Shown here piece after piece: positions 1 through 12,870 of a stretch of DNA of 64,000 nt. The notes under the pieces are model-generated. The model did no database searches. It saw nothing but the letters and a program-made list of their open reading frames with translations, and was not told the DNA's origin. Source of the DNA: Campylorhamphus procurvoides (taxonomy: Eukaryota; Chordata; Aves; Passeriformes; Dendrocolaptidae); the NCBI GenBank assembly GCA_013396655.1, contig WBMV01004888.1, positions 1,674,001 to 1,738,000 on the forward strand, written 5' to 3'. Position numbers and translations under genes: made by a program. Position 1 is the stretch's first letter. Each line of letters opens with the position of its first letter.

Positions 1-700
1 GATATGTTTCAGTATAGCTCCATTGACTTTAATAGAGTTATTTGACACTTCAGAGTAGCGTAAGCAAGAGGACAATCAAACCCAATTTCCTTTGAGTAAG
101 CAAGTACAGAAGAATTTGAATCAGCAATTTTTTCAGATTTGGGTTATGAAATTTCAGCTGCACGTATCCATCTCAAATATTTTTTAACTTATTTTAATTT
201 CTTTTTGACCTTTTGATGTAAAGAAATAAAAAGGCATGATGCTTTGTGTTGAAATTGGTAAAATTATGGTGTACTTCCCTAATGGCTGAAGCTCCATGTT
301 CAGGATGATGCCTTTGAATGCTTCAAGATGGGGTGTGGTTGGCACAACCAGAAATGTTGGGGTCTGTAGCAATGCAGACCCCAAGATTATTATCTGGTGT
401 TGGAAACTCATATGCACTTCAGGACAGAAGTTACATGGGAATTTGTGACGTTGTTCAGAAGTGCACGACAGTTCCTGGCATCTACTTTCCACAAAATCAC
501 TCTGGTCATCCTGTGGCTTCCCTCTCAGTGTTGCTGTAGGCTTCAACCACACTGTACTGAACTGCTCTTACTGTCACCCAAGACACCTTGTTGTAATTGC
601 AGCCATTCATCCTTCTGGTGCTGCTGCTGCTTACAGCATGGAGATTCTTCAGAGTAGAGCTTCCTTCAAGTTTGATATCAAAGCGCTGCTTGTTATCATC
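1..700. other. Non-coding stretch with an imperfect palindrome
   Basis: No gene seen. Overlapping open frames of 70-120 codons on both strands have no recognisable motif. At about 17-40 there is an imperfect palindrome (CTCCATTGACTTTAATAGAG). It resembles a motif I recall as abundant in old amniote interspersed repeats of turtles and crocodiles, so the window may open inside such a relic. The family cannot be named. Confidence 0.3.
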
Positions 701-830
701 TCATAGAATCATAGAATGGTTGGGGATGGAAGGGACCTTAAAGATCATCTGATTCCAATCCCCCTGCCATGGACAGGGACACCTTCCAGTAGACCAAGAT
801 GCTTACAGCCTCATCCAACCCCAATCAATT
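701..830 (-). repeat. CR1 LINE 3' end fragment, reversed
   Basis: CR1 is the dominant non-LTR retrotransposon of birds, and most copies are 5'-truncated 3' tails. Here the + strand begins with two copies of the ATAGAATC unit (the terminal short repeat read backwards). It then runs through GGAAGGGACCTTAAAGATCA and the CCCCCTGCCATGGACAGGGA segment typical of the avian CR1 3' UTR. The element is therefore on the minus strand with its 3' end at about 701. The match fades after about 830. There is no coding sequence. The close fit to the consensus I remember suggests a fairly young bird CR1. Confidence 0.9.
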
Positions 831-1837
831 TGAGTGTTATTGCTGCTGAAGCTGAGACATTTTAGTTTGAGCTGGGTCCAGACACATGGGAGAGGAGGGG
901 CATGTCAGCCTTCTCCCCCTGTTTAACTGTTCAGCTTCATGTGGAGATGAATGTTGTTGTGTGAGCACAGAAGATAATGTGTTTTCTGTGTGAACTAAAC
1001 ACAACAATTAGGCAGCAGGAGGAGGTCGAACATCATGACTCTAAATCCTGGATTGTGGAAAAAATCTCCATAACCCTAGATATTTAACACAGCTGGAGCT
1101 CTGTACTGCTCCAGCTCTGTTGGCATCGATCCTGATGTGGCAGAGTAGGAGGAGAATCAGACTGATTACTGATCTTTTTTGTCTTGGTCATTGTATATTT
1201 CTGGTTCACTGAAGTATTTTGATAACTGGGAATAATCTGCTAACTCCTCTTGAGATAAATGCCTCTACTTAGCCTGGCTTTTGTTTCATTGCACGACATC
1301 TAATGCAATACTGCACTTTGAAATATCTTGAAGCACAACGCAGTAAGCAAGGGACAGTTTTCTGTATGTGTGACAAAATACAAGCCTTTGCTGAAGTTGC
1401 AGGCAGCCTCAGCCTTCTTTTGGTTTATTTTCAATAGTTTTGGGTGTGTACTGTGATTTAGTGCATGACTTTGTGAATTTGATTTATTTTTTAAAAACTT
1501 CTTGTAGAGGTTCAAGTCAAGTTTCTATTTGATGAGTTAGAACATCTTTTCTTAGATCTAATTGATTTGTTTCAGAAAATAACCTAAAAACCCCCAAACC
1601 AGCTGCACAACTCAAGTAAAATTCATAGTTGAATTTCACCCCAGCTGAAGGTGGAGTGAAATGATGTTTTCAGTCCTTTCAACAAGATCTCAAACATGAA
1701 AGCTTTTAAGGAAACAGGGCAGGTGTCACATCTGAGGCTTGTGTAGCTGAGCATTAATTTAGCAACACAGACAATTTTAAAAGGCATAAAAAGGAAATAG
1801 GACTCTACGATCTGTTTTCACAGTAGTAAAAAAATTG
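831..1837. other. Non-coding stretch, no gene seen
   Basis: Unique-looking AT-rich DNA. It has a short A/C tract at 1583-1601 (AAAAACCCCCAAACC) of the kind that recurs through the window. No splice-bounded open segment or repeat family was recognised. Confidence 0.4.
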
Positions 1838-2800
1838 CCTGTGGAGTTCCAAAGGGTTTGTGCTGGGATCAGTGCTGATATTCCTATTCATCTCTTCATT
1901 CTCAATATATTCATAAATGAAATGGAAAAGGGGGGAACTCTTATAATAACATGAATTAGTGCTATCAGTAAACATTATTCACAATAGTAATGATGAAGGC
2001 TGACTGAAAAATTATGGAAGGACCCTATGAGACTCAGTGGCTGGGCAATAGATAAGCAGATTAAATTAAACATAGATAGGTGCTGCATGGGTGGGGGGAA
2101 AAAAAGTCTCAGTTTCACATATTATGGGATGGGTTCTGGACTGGTCATTAAGTCTCTGGGAGATAAATCTGGGCTCATGACAGAATTCTCTGAACACATC
2201 AGCTCAGAAGTCAAAAACAGAGCAGCACTTGCAACATTAGAATAGAAAAGAAAACAAGATCATGATACTGTACAAAGCTGTGGCTTGCATATTGAAAACT
2301 CTATGTGGTTCTGCTCTTCGTCTCAAAAAGTGTGTGGTTCAGCCTGAAAAAGTTTCAGAGAATGGTTAGGGCTTGTCAGAGATGCTGGGGGAGAACATGA
2401 TGGTGGGTACCAACACTGAGTGGTACGGGAAGGGTGACAGGGCTCAGTTAAGTACGGTCTCTTTCACTATGGGAACTGATGGTCCAGGTTCTAAAGAAAC
2501 AAGTATAGTTTTCATGTCAGGTTTAATTATGCTCTAAAAGTCTTTGTAACCGGATGTTATGAATACTAAAATTATCATGGGTTGTGTGAAAGACTAGATG
2601 AATTCATGCAGGAAACAAATGGTTCCCCAGAGTCCTGGAGAGGTTTCTTGATGGAGGAGAAGTGCTAAACATGTCTGATCTGTTCTTACCCTTTTTACCT
2701 AGCCTTCTGCTTTTACTAGTTGTCAGTGAGAGGACACTGGCTCAGATAGACTTTTGGCCTGACCTGCTGTATTACTTTTATGTTCTGAACAGATGGACTG
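1838..2800 (+). repeat. Ancient CR1-like LINE 3' end (RT C-terminus plus 3' UTR), decayed
   Basis: The left end translates in broken frames into the reverse-transcriptase palm segment: GVPKG near 1841 (family form GVPQGSVLGP), then a relic of the IND-ME motif near 1912-1925, then a relic of the KFNVDKC segment near 2063-2085. The middle resembles the conserved CR1 stretch around the 'ENISSQ...' helix (2190-2245). The right end, near 2730-2790, reads like the old amniote CR1 tail (ACTGGCTCAGATAGACTTTT, then GGCCTGACC and TTATGTTCTG). That tail is found in turtle and crocodilian CR1 and differs from the ATTCTATG tail of young bird CR1. Many stops and shifts mean it is dead. The subfamily (for example the L3 type) is not certain. 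Confidence 0.75.
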
Positions 2801-2934
2801 CATCATGGTCTGTGTGATATTTATAAATTCTTACAGTCTCAGAAACTGAGGACAAGAAATGGAATGTTATTAACCTTCTCTTTAAATTGGCGAGATACAG
2901 ATTTGATGTATGGACTGTTCAGTGGATAAGAAAT

Positions 2935-3985
2935 TGTCAGAGTGCTAACACCCAAAGAGTAGTGCCCAATGTCCAGCTGGAGTTCAGTGATGAGTGCTGT
3001 TCCTCAGGGATCCATGTTGGGCCCAGTGTTGTTGAGAGTCTTCATCAATGACACAGATAATTGGATTGAGCACACTCTCACAAGTCACCAAACTGTGTGA
3101 TGTGTTGACACACCTGAAGGAAGGGATGCCATCCAGAAGGACCTGGACAAAAGCTTGAGGAGTGGGTCCATGGGGAGCTCATGAGGATCTGCAAAACCAG
3201 ATACAAAGTCCTGCACCTGTGTCAGGATATTCCCTGTTATCAATAAAGATTATAGGATGAACAGAATGAGAGCAAACTCCTGAGAAGGACTTGGGGATGC
3301 TGTGAATAAGAAGCTGGATAAGTCCCAGCAATGTACACTTGCAGCCCAGAAAGCCAATTGTGCCCTGGGCTGCATCAAAAGCAGTGTGGCCAAAGGATGT
3401 GCAAGTAAGGGAAGTCAAGGAAGATGATTCTGTCCCTCCACTTCACCCTTGTGAGTTCCCACCTGGACTGTTGCATCCAGCACTGGGGTCCTCAGGAAAG
3501 ATGTGGACCTGATTGAGGAGGACCCAGAGGAGGGCCACCAAAATAATCAGAGGGTTGGAGCACCTCTCCTGTTCGGACAGGCTGAGATTTGAGGTTGTTC
3601 AGCTTGGAGAGGAGAGAGCTCCAGGAAAAACTTACTGGAGCCTTCCAGTACCTAAAGTGGCTTATAAGAAAAAAGGGGACAAAATCTTTAGTAGGCCTGT
3701 TGTAATGAGACATAGGGTAATAGTTGTAAACTAAAAGAGATTAGTTGTAGTAATAGTTGTAAACTAAAAGATAAAAGAATTATTTATGGTGTGTGCAGTG
3801 AACTACTGGAATAGGTTGCTCAGAAAGACTGTAGATGTTCCATCCCTGGAAACATTCAAGGGTTGGGCTGGATAGTTCTCTGAACAAACTCCTCTGGTTG
3901 AAGATATTCCTGCTCATTGCAGGTGGGTTGGACTAGATGACCTTTAAAGGTCCCTTCCAACCCAAACCATTTAATGATTCTATAA
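2935..3985 (+). repeat. Avian CR1 LINE 3' end (about 1.05 kb), inactive
   Basis: Starting near 2990, one frame reads VPQGSMLGPV, the reverse-transcriptase motif of CR1 ORF2. Further on (3117-3200) another frame gives the DAIQKDLDK segment, and 3340-3400 gives the conserved ANCALGCI-like segment. Frames are interrupted by stops and indels, so no enzyme is made. The 3' UTR follows: GGTTGGACTAGATGACCTTT near 3925 and the terminal AATGATTCTATA near 3974-3984. Length, order and tail fit a 5'-truncated bird CR1. It lies 135 bp downstream of an older CR1 in the same direction. It contains an internal tandem duplication at 3717-3771. Confidence 0.92.
3717..3771 (+). repeat. 33-bp-period tandem duplication inside CR1
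   Basis: The 22-nt unit beginning GTAATAGTTGTAAACTAAAA occurs at 3717-3738 and again at 3750-3771. The family sequence I recall has this unit once, so the second copy is probably a local duplication that arose in this copy. Only the first copy continues with GAGATTAG and only the second with TAAAAG. Confidence 0.8.
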
Positions 3986-6900
3986 AATTTCCATCTTCTC
4001 AGTCCCTCGCTGGTCCTCCCCAAAAGATAATTGAATCACTTAAAGGCTTCTAGAAAAATTTATACTCTATGTAACATGCAGATAAACTCACCAAGAGCTC
4101 TCCTTGGCAACAGCACACAGACTGGGGCATGATCCCAGGGTGCACAGCTTAGTACACGCTTCTTGCTCAATTGGGGTCCTCCAGGTGTTTCTCCAGGACT
4201 ATATTCTGGCTGCCATAATGGGAATGTGTTTGGTCTCCTCCTTTTTCAGGGAAGCTTGATAAAGCTTATGTCATCCTGGAAAGCTGAAATCAATTTAGAG
4301 CATGGGTAAAAATCCTGTGGGAAGTTGTTCTCTGGGTGCACATCTTTGACTCATTTTTATATGCATGTAGGTGTTTTATCCATGAATCTCCAGTTCCAAA
4401 AATGCTCCCGTGGTGGGGCATGATTATCAGGGGTTGTAACGTCACTAGCAACAGGCATTCTTTTAACATCCATCTATGCTTTGCTGCTTTTTTTTTGGAA
4501 AAAAAAATCCCACCCACCTCTGTCCATTTGCTTTTGAAATTGATCAGTAAATCACTGCGGGGTTTTAGCTTCTCTTGGAAAGTTGTGTTTAATTGTGTAT
4601 ATCATTTGTATGTGGCTGTGATCTTGCTATCCCTGAATCTGCAGAAGTCCCTACAGAAAGAGCTGAGTAGATATTTTACACAGTGATGTAGAGGAAAAAA
4701 TATCCAGGGATACTCCTTATCTCCTCTGGCAGTGGCTCTGTAGGAAGCCAGGAGGTACTGGGTGGGGACAAAGGGCAGCCTCATATCTTTAATGAGATTT
4801 AACACAAGTGGTAGTGAATTGTTAGATTTTAATTTATACTTCTTTAATTAAAATCTTTAACCTCAGAATCCTGATGTTCATTTAGAAAATCTCATGGGAA
4901 AAACTAAAATGAAATTCTATCTCTGAATTCTTTTTGTTTATGACAAAGCATCTAAACCACCAGAGTGTGGGTAGAATATTTCCTCCTGCTGTTGAGATTG
5001 GCTTTATCTGGGTAATAGGTCAAAGCAGAGGCCTTCAGGGATAGCTTGAAATGTATTTTAGGTCTGGCAGGCACAGCAAAGACCCTCCTTTTGTTGTGTT
5101 GACTGCATAGTTTGGTGCCATTATAACAACCTTCCTATCTGATTTTTCTATGATTACATCAAATTTCCCTCCTGGTAAAGTGCACTATAAACTTTAATTG
5201 AATTGTGCTTAGCTTACCACACTCTGACAGGCAGGATAAGGCTGGAATGGCTTTTTGTATGTAATGTAGTTTCTTCTGTTTTCTGAATGCATTTGAAAAA
5301 TTGGCAGATGTTAAGAGCAAGGACAGATTAACAGAACCTGCCCACATTGTGGACTCCTCTTAGGACACTTGCATATGAATTATACCCTCAAACCTGGTGC
5401 CTTCAGACATAACATTAGTAAAAGTTCATGTACGTTCTGGCCATACCCAAAACCATATACCACTTTAAAACAATAAGAAAACATATGAGTGCTGCCAGGA
5501 ACCTATATCCCTGTAGGTCTTTCTTGGTTCAAAAAACACATATGTGATCCAGACAATGGAAAATGCCACAAGCTGCAAAAGAAGACAAGTCAAATAATAA
5601 TCTTTGCTGTTCTGAGCAGACAGCAACCACAAACTTTTCAAGCTGGTTAACCTTGAGTGTTCAAGCAAGAGTGTGCAATGAAGGAAAACTAGCAGGTTTC
5701 TGTAGAAACAAGAGAGCATGTTTCTGTCTGGCAGTAAAGCCAGTGCTTGAGACTTGGTATTAGGTATTCCAGATCTTCCTAGGACAGAATGGCTTTAATG
5801 GCTCCTAGGCTAAGCAGGGCTAGTAAGCTATCATGAAGGAAAGAGCAGACCACTCCCCAAAACACTGGCACATGAACCAAAGGCCACAGGCTGCTGGTCA
5901 CTCGTATCATGCTCAGAGCATCTTGTGTGTCCCTTTGTAGGACTTGCTGAAAGCCTTGTACGTGGATGAATATCTTTTGAGGAGTCATGAATGGCAAAAG
6001 ATTGTTGGAAGAGGCACCCTGCAGGCATCAAGAAAGCTGTGAAGAAAGATTCATCTGAGGAAAAAAGTCTCTGCAACCACGGTACTGAATCACAGACCAA
6101 GTAGGACTGCTGAACTTCCCCTGGCTTCCTTAAAAACTGAGGTGTAGTTCCACTGCCACACTAACCTCTGGAGAAGTGCAATGTTGGAAGTTTAAGTGGT
6201 TACAAAAAATAAGGCAAATGTTGATATCTTGCCTAAACTGGCAAACTGAAATGAGTTCCTGGCTATTGAAAACAGACTTTTAACTCCTGGTATGGAAACA
6301 AGGCTTTTTTTCGTATAAAGCAACAATTATTCATGGTAAACTTCATTAGAAAAAGATAGTCTCATTTTTATTTATGATGAGAATTGTAATAGGATATTTT
6401 TCAGGTAATACTGATCTTCATCAATCCTCTGCTCTGGTCAGGGATTTCATCTGTTGAAATGCCCCTCCTCAATTCATCAGCAACACACAGACAGTTCAGA
6501 GAGTTCCTGATTTTTTTCCCCTCAATTTCTTGTGTCAGTCATCATCAATTTGTACTGTTTGTTTATGTTACTTTTTTAAGCAGAAAAAAAGAAGCTGAAC
6601 CAACAGCAGGAAGCATTTTCCCCTCCTTTGATTCTGAATTTTTTTTCCGATTTCTAAAACACTGCTTCTTAAGCTGCTGGGACTTTGTTCTGCTTATATT
6701 CACTTGAGTAACAGTTCAGCTCATTCCAGAAACCTCTACAATCTGCAGTATCTCATTTAATAATGCAGAATAAACAGCTACTAATTTACATAATTTATGT
6801 TTTCCTTTTTTCCAGTGAAGTTTCCTGATTACATTAACAAAATCATGTTTTACTTTCTCACCTTTGAAGTTCTCACCTTGGAAGCTGAGTATATGTGTTT

Positions 6901-9900
6901 TATGAATTCAGCCCAGGTGACATTAGGAATAGGCCATGGTCCTTAGTGCACCAATTACAGGCAGATAAAACAGTTTCTCATTAATATGAATATATAATCA
7001 ATTTATTAAGGTAATATCTGTAGTCTGCAAGGAAACAGGGCAACCTAGTGAAAATTGCTTAGTTTATTTAGAAGAAGAAGAAAAAAAAAAAGGCAGTCTT
7101 GGAGAACAAACCAACTAATCAACTGAAGATGACAAAAACCAGAAAGGGAAATGGATGGGGGAGAGATGATGCTAACTGATAATAGCTGAGGTCTCCTCAG
7201 TGCAATGCACCTTTTCCAGACCAATATTTCCTTTTTTTTTTTTTTTGGTGTTTGTTACATTGAGGACCTACCTAATGTTTCTATGTAATTTCAGTCCCCA
7301 TACTTTGAAACTGGCTTTAAATTGGAACCGAGTAAAGGTTTTAGGTGGCATTTTGAATTTTTCCCTCCCAAGTTTATTTCCCTTCCTTTTGTTTGCTAAC
7401 TTGGGGAATTTTGTATGCTCTGTTTGGATCCTATAAAACAGCTGGATAATGCGGTCAGGAACTTGATCTTCTGATTTGCTCTGCATCTTACACAGTGCTC
7501 CTCAGAGTGACAGAACTCTGGTGTGACTTGCTAAATGTTACTACCTGTCTCTTTCCAGGAGTCCCATGGGAAATATAGGTTCAAATTTAACCTTTTTCTT
7601 TCAAAACCCATGTATTTTTAATTTATTTATATGCTTAAATGAATAAAGTCCCAACAAATTATGGGCTACTTTTTAAATATGGAAACCATTTCTGTTTTCA
7701 TTTGGTCTACTAATTCCCCTTAAAATGGGGAGCTGTCTGTCCTGTTTGGGTACTACTGTGTCCATGTTTGAGAATTAAAGTTTCTGCCCAAAGACAGTTG
7801 AAAGTGTGAGTTGACAAAATGTAACTGATACAGCCAAGTGGAGCTGGTGAGTATGTGTTGAAGTGGGCTGAATCTGGATTCTGACACAACATAAATGTAC
7901 TTGAGCACAGTGATGATGTGCTTTGTTTTTCCAAATCTCCAGTATTAAGGAAGGCTAAATATGCTAAAAAGCACTGGGCAGTTGTCTTACAGGCTGCTTA
8001 TTAAAAGATGGACTCAACTATCTATATTTGAATCATTCTGTGTTCAGAATGGGCAAGCTTGCAACAGAGAAGACGAATGTTTTCTCTGTAGTCATTTCTA
8101 TCTTCATGCCATGTGTTAGAGGCAGTACCCATGAATCTTAAAGGATGTGCAGGTATTTGCACTCTGTTTAGCTTTCTTGGAGGTGCTATAGACGTACTTT
8201 TGGAAGTACAACCCTGGCTAGGACTAAGCAAAAACCTGTGGGCACGTATGGTCCCAGTGCTCCCCGATGAGGTGGTGGGTTATCTTGAGTGAAGCACATG
8301 CAGTATTCAATGGGATCCAGGCTGGTTTGCATTTTGCAAAGTTAAACACTGTGCAGTGGCTGGTTATGCTCTTATTATGCAACTTCTCAAATCTGGTTGG
8401 GTTTGATCCTTGAGAGAGAACTCTGTGGGTAAAAAAAGTACAGCTGAAATTTGAGTTCTGTGTTTTGTTCCTAACAAAGGAGGAGGCTGGTTCAAGCGGC
8501 CCTGCAAATCTTTGCTGAAAGGCAAAAAAAATTTTGTCATCTGTGGCAGATGAAAGTAGAGCAAATGGGAGAATTGGAATACAAAGAGCACAGAAAATAA
8601 GGGGCAATAAACAATGCGTGTTTGGGAAGAACTGTTGCTTTCCTGATTAACTCCATCCTCTAAGCACAGGTAGTGTCTCTTTTCCTGATGGTTCCTCTCA
8701 TGGTGAAGTAACAATTACTTATTATACACCAGTATTAGAGCTGGATGATGATACAGAGAAGAGAATTAGGTGCTTCAGATAGAGATGAGCAAAACCTGTA
8801 CAGTTCTGCCTTCTCTATCCCATCTAAATAGGTAGAGAGAGGATACTACCCAGTGAAAAGGCAGGCAAATGTTGAAAGTCCTGGTACCACTTTATTTTGA
8901 TATATCTACCTTGGACCATGTTCCATACTACTTTTTGGAAATATTTGAGCTCATTTCTTGTCTTCCAAAATGTATATGCTCAAAGACTTGTGCGTAGTGC
9001 TGCAGAAAGAGGTTCATAACTGTAGTTAATGCAAGCACTTGAATTTTCTTCTTTACAAATTAAGTTAATTTTTCTCCATTTACTGTGAAGGGAACTTTGG
9101 GAAACACTCTCTGTGTTGTTTTTTGTATAAATCAATCTTCATTGATTGTGTAGGAAACTCAGGGAGTCTAAATTTCTAAATGTACTGTTCTAGGTATGGA
9201 ACGCTTAGAATTTTTCACAGTGTTCCCCTTTCCTCTTGACATAAAATAATGCATTACTGGGGGCTCCAGGTGAAGAAAGCCTCTATAACCTATACAGTAC
9301 TGAAGTGTCCTTAAATTTATGCTGGTGTTGTCCTGAACAATCATGTGTTTCTCCCTGTATTTTGTACATGTTCCTTCTGAAGTCTTATACATAAACACAC
9401 TCCAGTACTGTATTAAGTAACATATCTAATATATCTCATTTACAGCTCATCCTTTCCTTGAGAAGAATTTCATGTACAGGGTGTTTATTTAGGATCTTTT
9501 TTTCTTTTTAAAAGAACAGAATGAATGAGAGTTTATAGAAGGATCACACCGAGTCTCCACGCAGCTGGATTCTCTTTGCATGTGGCTTGTCCAAATAAAC
9601 AAGCAGTCTCAACTGCATTTTGATGGGTTCAGGTTTCATGCTGAGGGTGGGGTTTGTGAGTGGTGAATCAGCCGAAAAGTAAGGAATTAAAACTTTCATC
9701 CTAGCAAAAGCTTCACCACACTTCATCTGTTTCATTACCCAACATAATACCTGTGCTACCAGTACTCCAAATGTCACATTTCATTTATTCTCATAACTGA
9801 GAAAATACCTTTGCCTGTAACTTTTGGTGATACCCCTCTCAAGTTGAGGGATTTTTTTACTGACTTACACTTTCCACTACAAACTTGCCATGGTGCCAAT

Positions 9901-10949
9901 TTCCATTAGCAGTTCTAATGAGCTTGTTTTCATTAAAGAAAACAAACAAAACCAAACTGGACTAAAACTCACATGCCCCAAACTTGGGCAGTTGCTGTGA
10001 CAAGGCCCTGAGCCTAAAATTGTGATGGAGTGCTTATGTTCTCTTTAAAATCAAACCCAAACCCAAGCTCAACCAAGCAACCAGATGTCTCAGCTTCTTA
10101 CCTGTACCTCACATCTTGCCACATGCATGTGCACTGTCAGCTAAAGGTACGTCAGAAGGTCTGCCTTTTCTAACACAAGAATGATCAGTCTTGAGCTTTC
10201 TTTGGTGGGGAAATTAAAAAAGTTATCTGAGCAAAAAGGATGGGTTCAAACTGTTGTTGTAAGGTCTGTGTCATAACATCGATTTGCTTGGTTCCTAGAT
10301 GTCCTAGTCTCCAAGAAATTCAGTTGTGAAAACGATATCAAAGAAGCATAAGAATGCATGTGTCTTTCTTCTAGTTTTCTTTTTGTTGATGCTCAGTAGG
10401 TAAGGAGAGAGAACCATTTTGATTCCAAATGCATGATATACCTAAATTTGCATCATTAAGGTGCTGAGCAGGTCTTTTTTCACTTGTAAAGTCTGCTTTT
10501 TGGGCTAAAATAAACAAGCAACAAGAAAACCCCCTAAAACCAAATAAAAAATGCTGTAAAATGTCATATGTAGATTACAAAATTAGTAGTAAATAATGGG
10601 AAAAATATTATTGTGGAATATAGTCTAGATCCTTTCCTCCAGCTTTCTTACAGGATTGCAGACTGTGTTTCATGTTTCAGTCTCAGTAAGATCTCCAATA
10701 AGCTAAGGTTCAAGAAAATTCTGACAGCAGAAATATGATTCGTTGGACTCTGTTGATTTCTCTCTGTCCTGTGGCTGTATATGGCTTTTGATGTACTTTC
10801 AGCTTTGAATTGGTTTATCCGTTCTTATTACCACATACCACAGGGTATAAACCTGGATGAGCAGAGTTAATAAGTAGTATTAGGAACAAAGACACTCTGT
10901 TTGCCTGGTATATACATGTTGGGTCATTCTAGAAATTGGAAAATTGGAG
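3986..10949. other. Long non-coding stretch, no gene supported
   Basis: No recognised exon or repeat. It holds a T9-GG-A9 self-complementary run at 4488-4507, a GAA/poly-A tract at 7071-7092, a T15 run at 7232-7246 and A/C-rich tracts at 9935-9956 and 10521-10550. A 101-nt segment at 6816-6916 has a good polypyrimidine acceptor and one open frame. Its donor (CAG|GTGACA) is weak, so it is not called. The longest frames, 127 and 116 codons on the minus strand near 8.2-8.7 kb, look like chance. A POU octamer ATTTGCAT lies at 10446-10453. Confidence 0.4.
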
Positions 10950-11471
10950 TGACTCAGGTGTAAAACTAAAAAAAAAATAAAAATTAAAAGAAAATAAGCA
11001 TAATATTTTACTGTATAGGATATATGAGTTCTTTTAAAACTGGTGAAATAGCCTTTGTGGTAACATCTTCAAGGATTTTTTTACAACTGGGAGACTACAA
11101 AGCAAGTTCCATAAAAATAAACCTCCCTCCCCCTGCCATGGTTCTCATATATCATATGGTCTTGCTATCATGGGTTTCCATAGAACTCTTGCTTCAACAT
11201 AAATGCTGAAAGTTTACATGATTTTAAAGGAAATAGCTGGAGAAATGTATGGGGCTAATATATGCGCCTGTGACTCAGGAAGCATGAGTCACCTGTGAGA
11301 CCTGAGATGGTGTGAGACTGAGAGTACATTTTGGGGAATGTGGCTTGGGAAGAATGTGAGCTGTATCCCAGTTAACTATCAGGGGAAGTGATGCATCCAG
11401 AAGTGACTATAGCAATGTGGTATTAGTGCCAGCTTCTTTTTGAGCAGGACCAGCTGACCTCCAATGAGTCA
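10950..11471. promoter_or_regulatory. Cluster of four AP-1-type sites (candidate enhancer)
   Basis: Exact TGA(C/G)TCA heptamers occur at 10950-10956, 11271-11277, 11285-11291 and 11465-11471. The middle two are 7 bp apart and form an inverted pair (TGACTCA-GGAAGCA-TGAGTCA). By chance such a heptamer is expected about once per 8 kb. AP-1, NF-E2 and small-Maf factors bind this core, and clusters mark inducible enhancers in vertebrates. Use in any cell type is inference. The block could also lie in an unrecognised old LTR, which often carries such sites. Confidence 0.4.
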
Positions 11472-12780
11472 TGCTGTCTGGGAAGCTATTCTCTCTCTCC
11501 CTTAGCTTCAAGATACTGAATAAATTTAAAATACACCTGTGTTTTCTGTTTTACTTTTAATGCTCAGTCTTTGGGTATTGCATTCTATGGAAAGTGTTTC
11601 CAGCTTCTCCTGGTAGCCCCTGTAGTTCTAGTGCTCACTGAAGCATCTGCCTTTTGATTACTTGGTGGTTTTGATATCTACTGCAGAACAGATATTAAAC
11701 CATTTCTCATCCAGGAGGATGAACTGATGGCCAGACAGGGGAAACTGTGATAGCCCAAGGTTTGCGTAAACACTGCAGTAATTCCCATCACCACAGCTGC
11801 CTAGTGACAAAGTTTTACACAAGTACTTGTTAAGAAGAAAGGAAGCTAGACAGCACTGTCTGCAGTCTGGAGATGCAGGTTTAACTTCATGCTCAGGCAA
11901 TGTTGTCATGTGAATGTGAGCAAGTCAGTCTGCCTGTGTTTTAATTCTTTCAGCAGTGGTGTGGCAATATAAGCATCAGTCCTGCAAGGAAAAGGCTGAA
12001 GACAACAGGGTGCCCTTGAACTGTGTTAATGAATATGCGAGTACTACAGGCAGTAATAGGCAACAGTGCAAGGCTCTTCTCTTTCTAGAATGAAGAGTAC
12101 ACTGTCTGCTTCTCTGTGTGTGGGTCTCTGTGTTCAGTACCTCTAGGGGTAGTATTCTTTAATGAATAGACAGTTTTTACTGGCTGGAGGCAAAAGTTAC
12201 CAGTTGAGTATAATTATGATAAATTATTACTGTTTTGTTGAGGTGGACTATTATACTAGTTGGCAGATTTCACTGACAAGCCAAAAACTAACGTTCTTAG
12301 GGCAGCTTGTAGCAATCAAAAGAAGGAATTTTTTCAGTGTCTTGACCAAATATGAACTCAGACTCTAATTTCAGAAGATGCCTGTTATTTACTCCTTTTT
12401 ATTTTGAGGACTTTGTATTCCTCAAAGATAACTTTATATTTGGCATTCTTCCTGAACACACTGCACTGTCACACTACAAATGTGTCCACATGCTCTGTTT
12501 TTAGATATATGTTCTCACTGGTGTTTGCAGTGGAACATAGATGCCCAGGCCCTGTCATGGTTGATGGAATAATATAGGCACATCCTGTGCCTGCCCTTCC
12601 TTTCAGCTATCATCTCAGCAGCTACAGTAACTTTCCTGCATCAGCGTACACGGATATTGTGAGGTAGGAGGGGGTAATTCTTTGATCTGTGCTGCCTTTT
12701 CCTAAGAACCTCTGAATCCTACGCTCTATTAAACACTCCTCATCTCGAATGTTAAGGCTGTGTTGTGATTTCAAAGTCAG
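11472..12780. other. Non-coding stretch, no gene seen
   Basis: AT-rich unique DNA. An 83-codon minus-strand frame at 11658-11909 has no motif and no splice context. No repeat was recognised. Confidence 0.4.
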
Positions 12781-12870
12781 AGATTCACAGAAATTACGAC
12801 TGGAAGGAACTGCAAGAGTTCCTCTAATCTTTGCACTGGTGCAGTCCAGGGCCAGCTAAATCTATTATCC
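12781..12870 (-). repeat. Short CR1 3' end scrap, reversed
   Basis: The + strand starts AGATTCACAGA and continues GACTGGAAGGAACTGCAAGA, then a TGCACT / CAGTCC stretch. This fits the reversed tail of the bird CR1 form whose 3' UTR reads 'GACTGGAAGGAACCTC...GTCATCTAGTCC'. Only about 90 bp is recognisable and it is diverged, so the subfamily and right end are approximate. Confidence 0.6.

Noticed and set aside
6816..6916. Open 101-nt segment after a strong acceptor
   Set aside because: The donor CAG|GTGACA is weak and the translation is hydrophobic and AT-driven.
11220..11580. Possible old LTR around the AP-1 cluster (AATAAA near 11519)
   Set aside because: No TG...CA borders with a matching target duplication could be found, and no TATA box is suitably placed.
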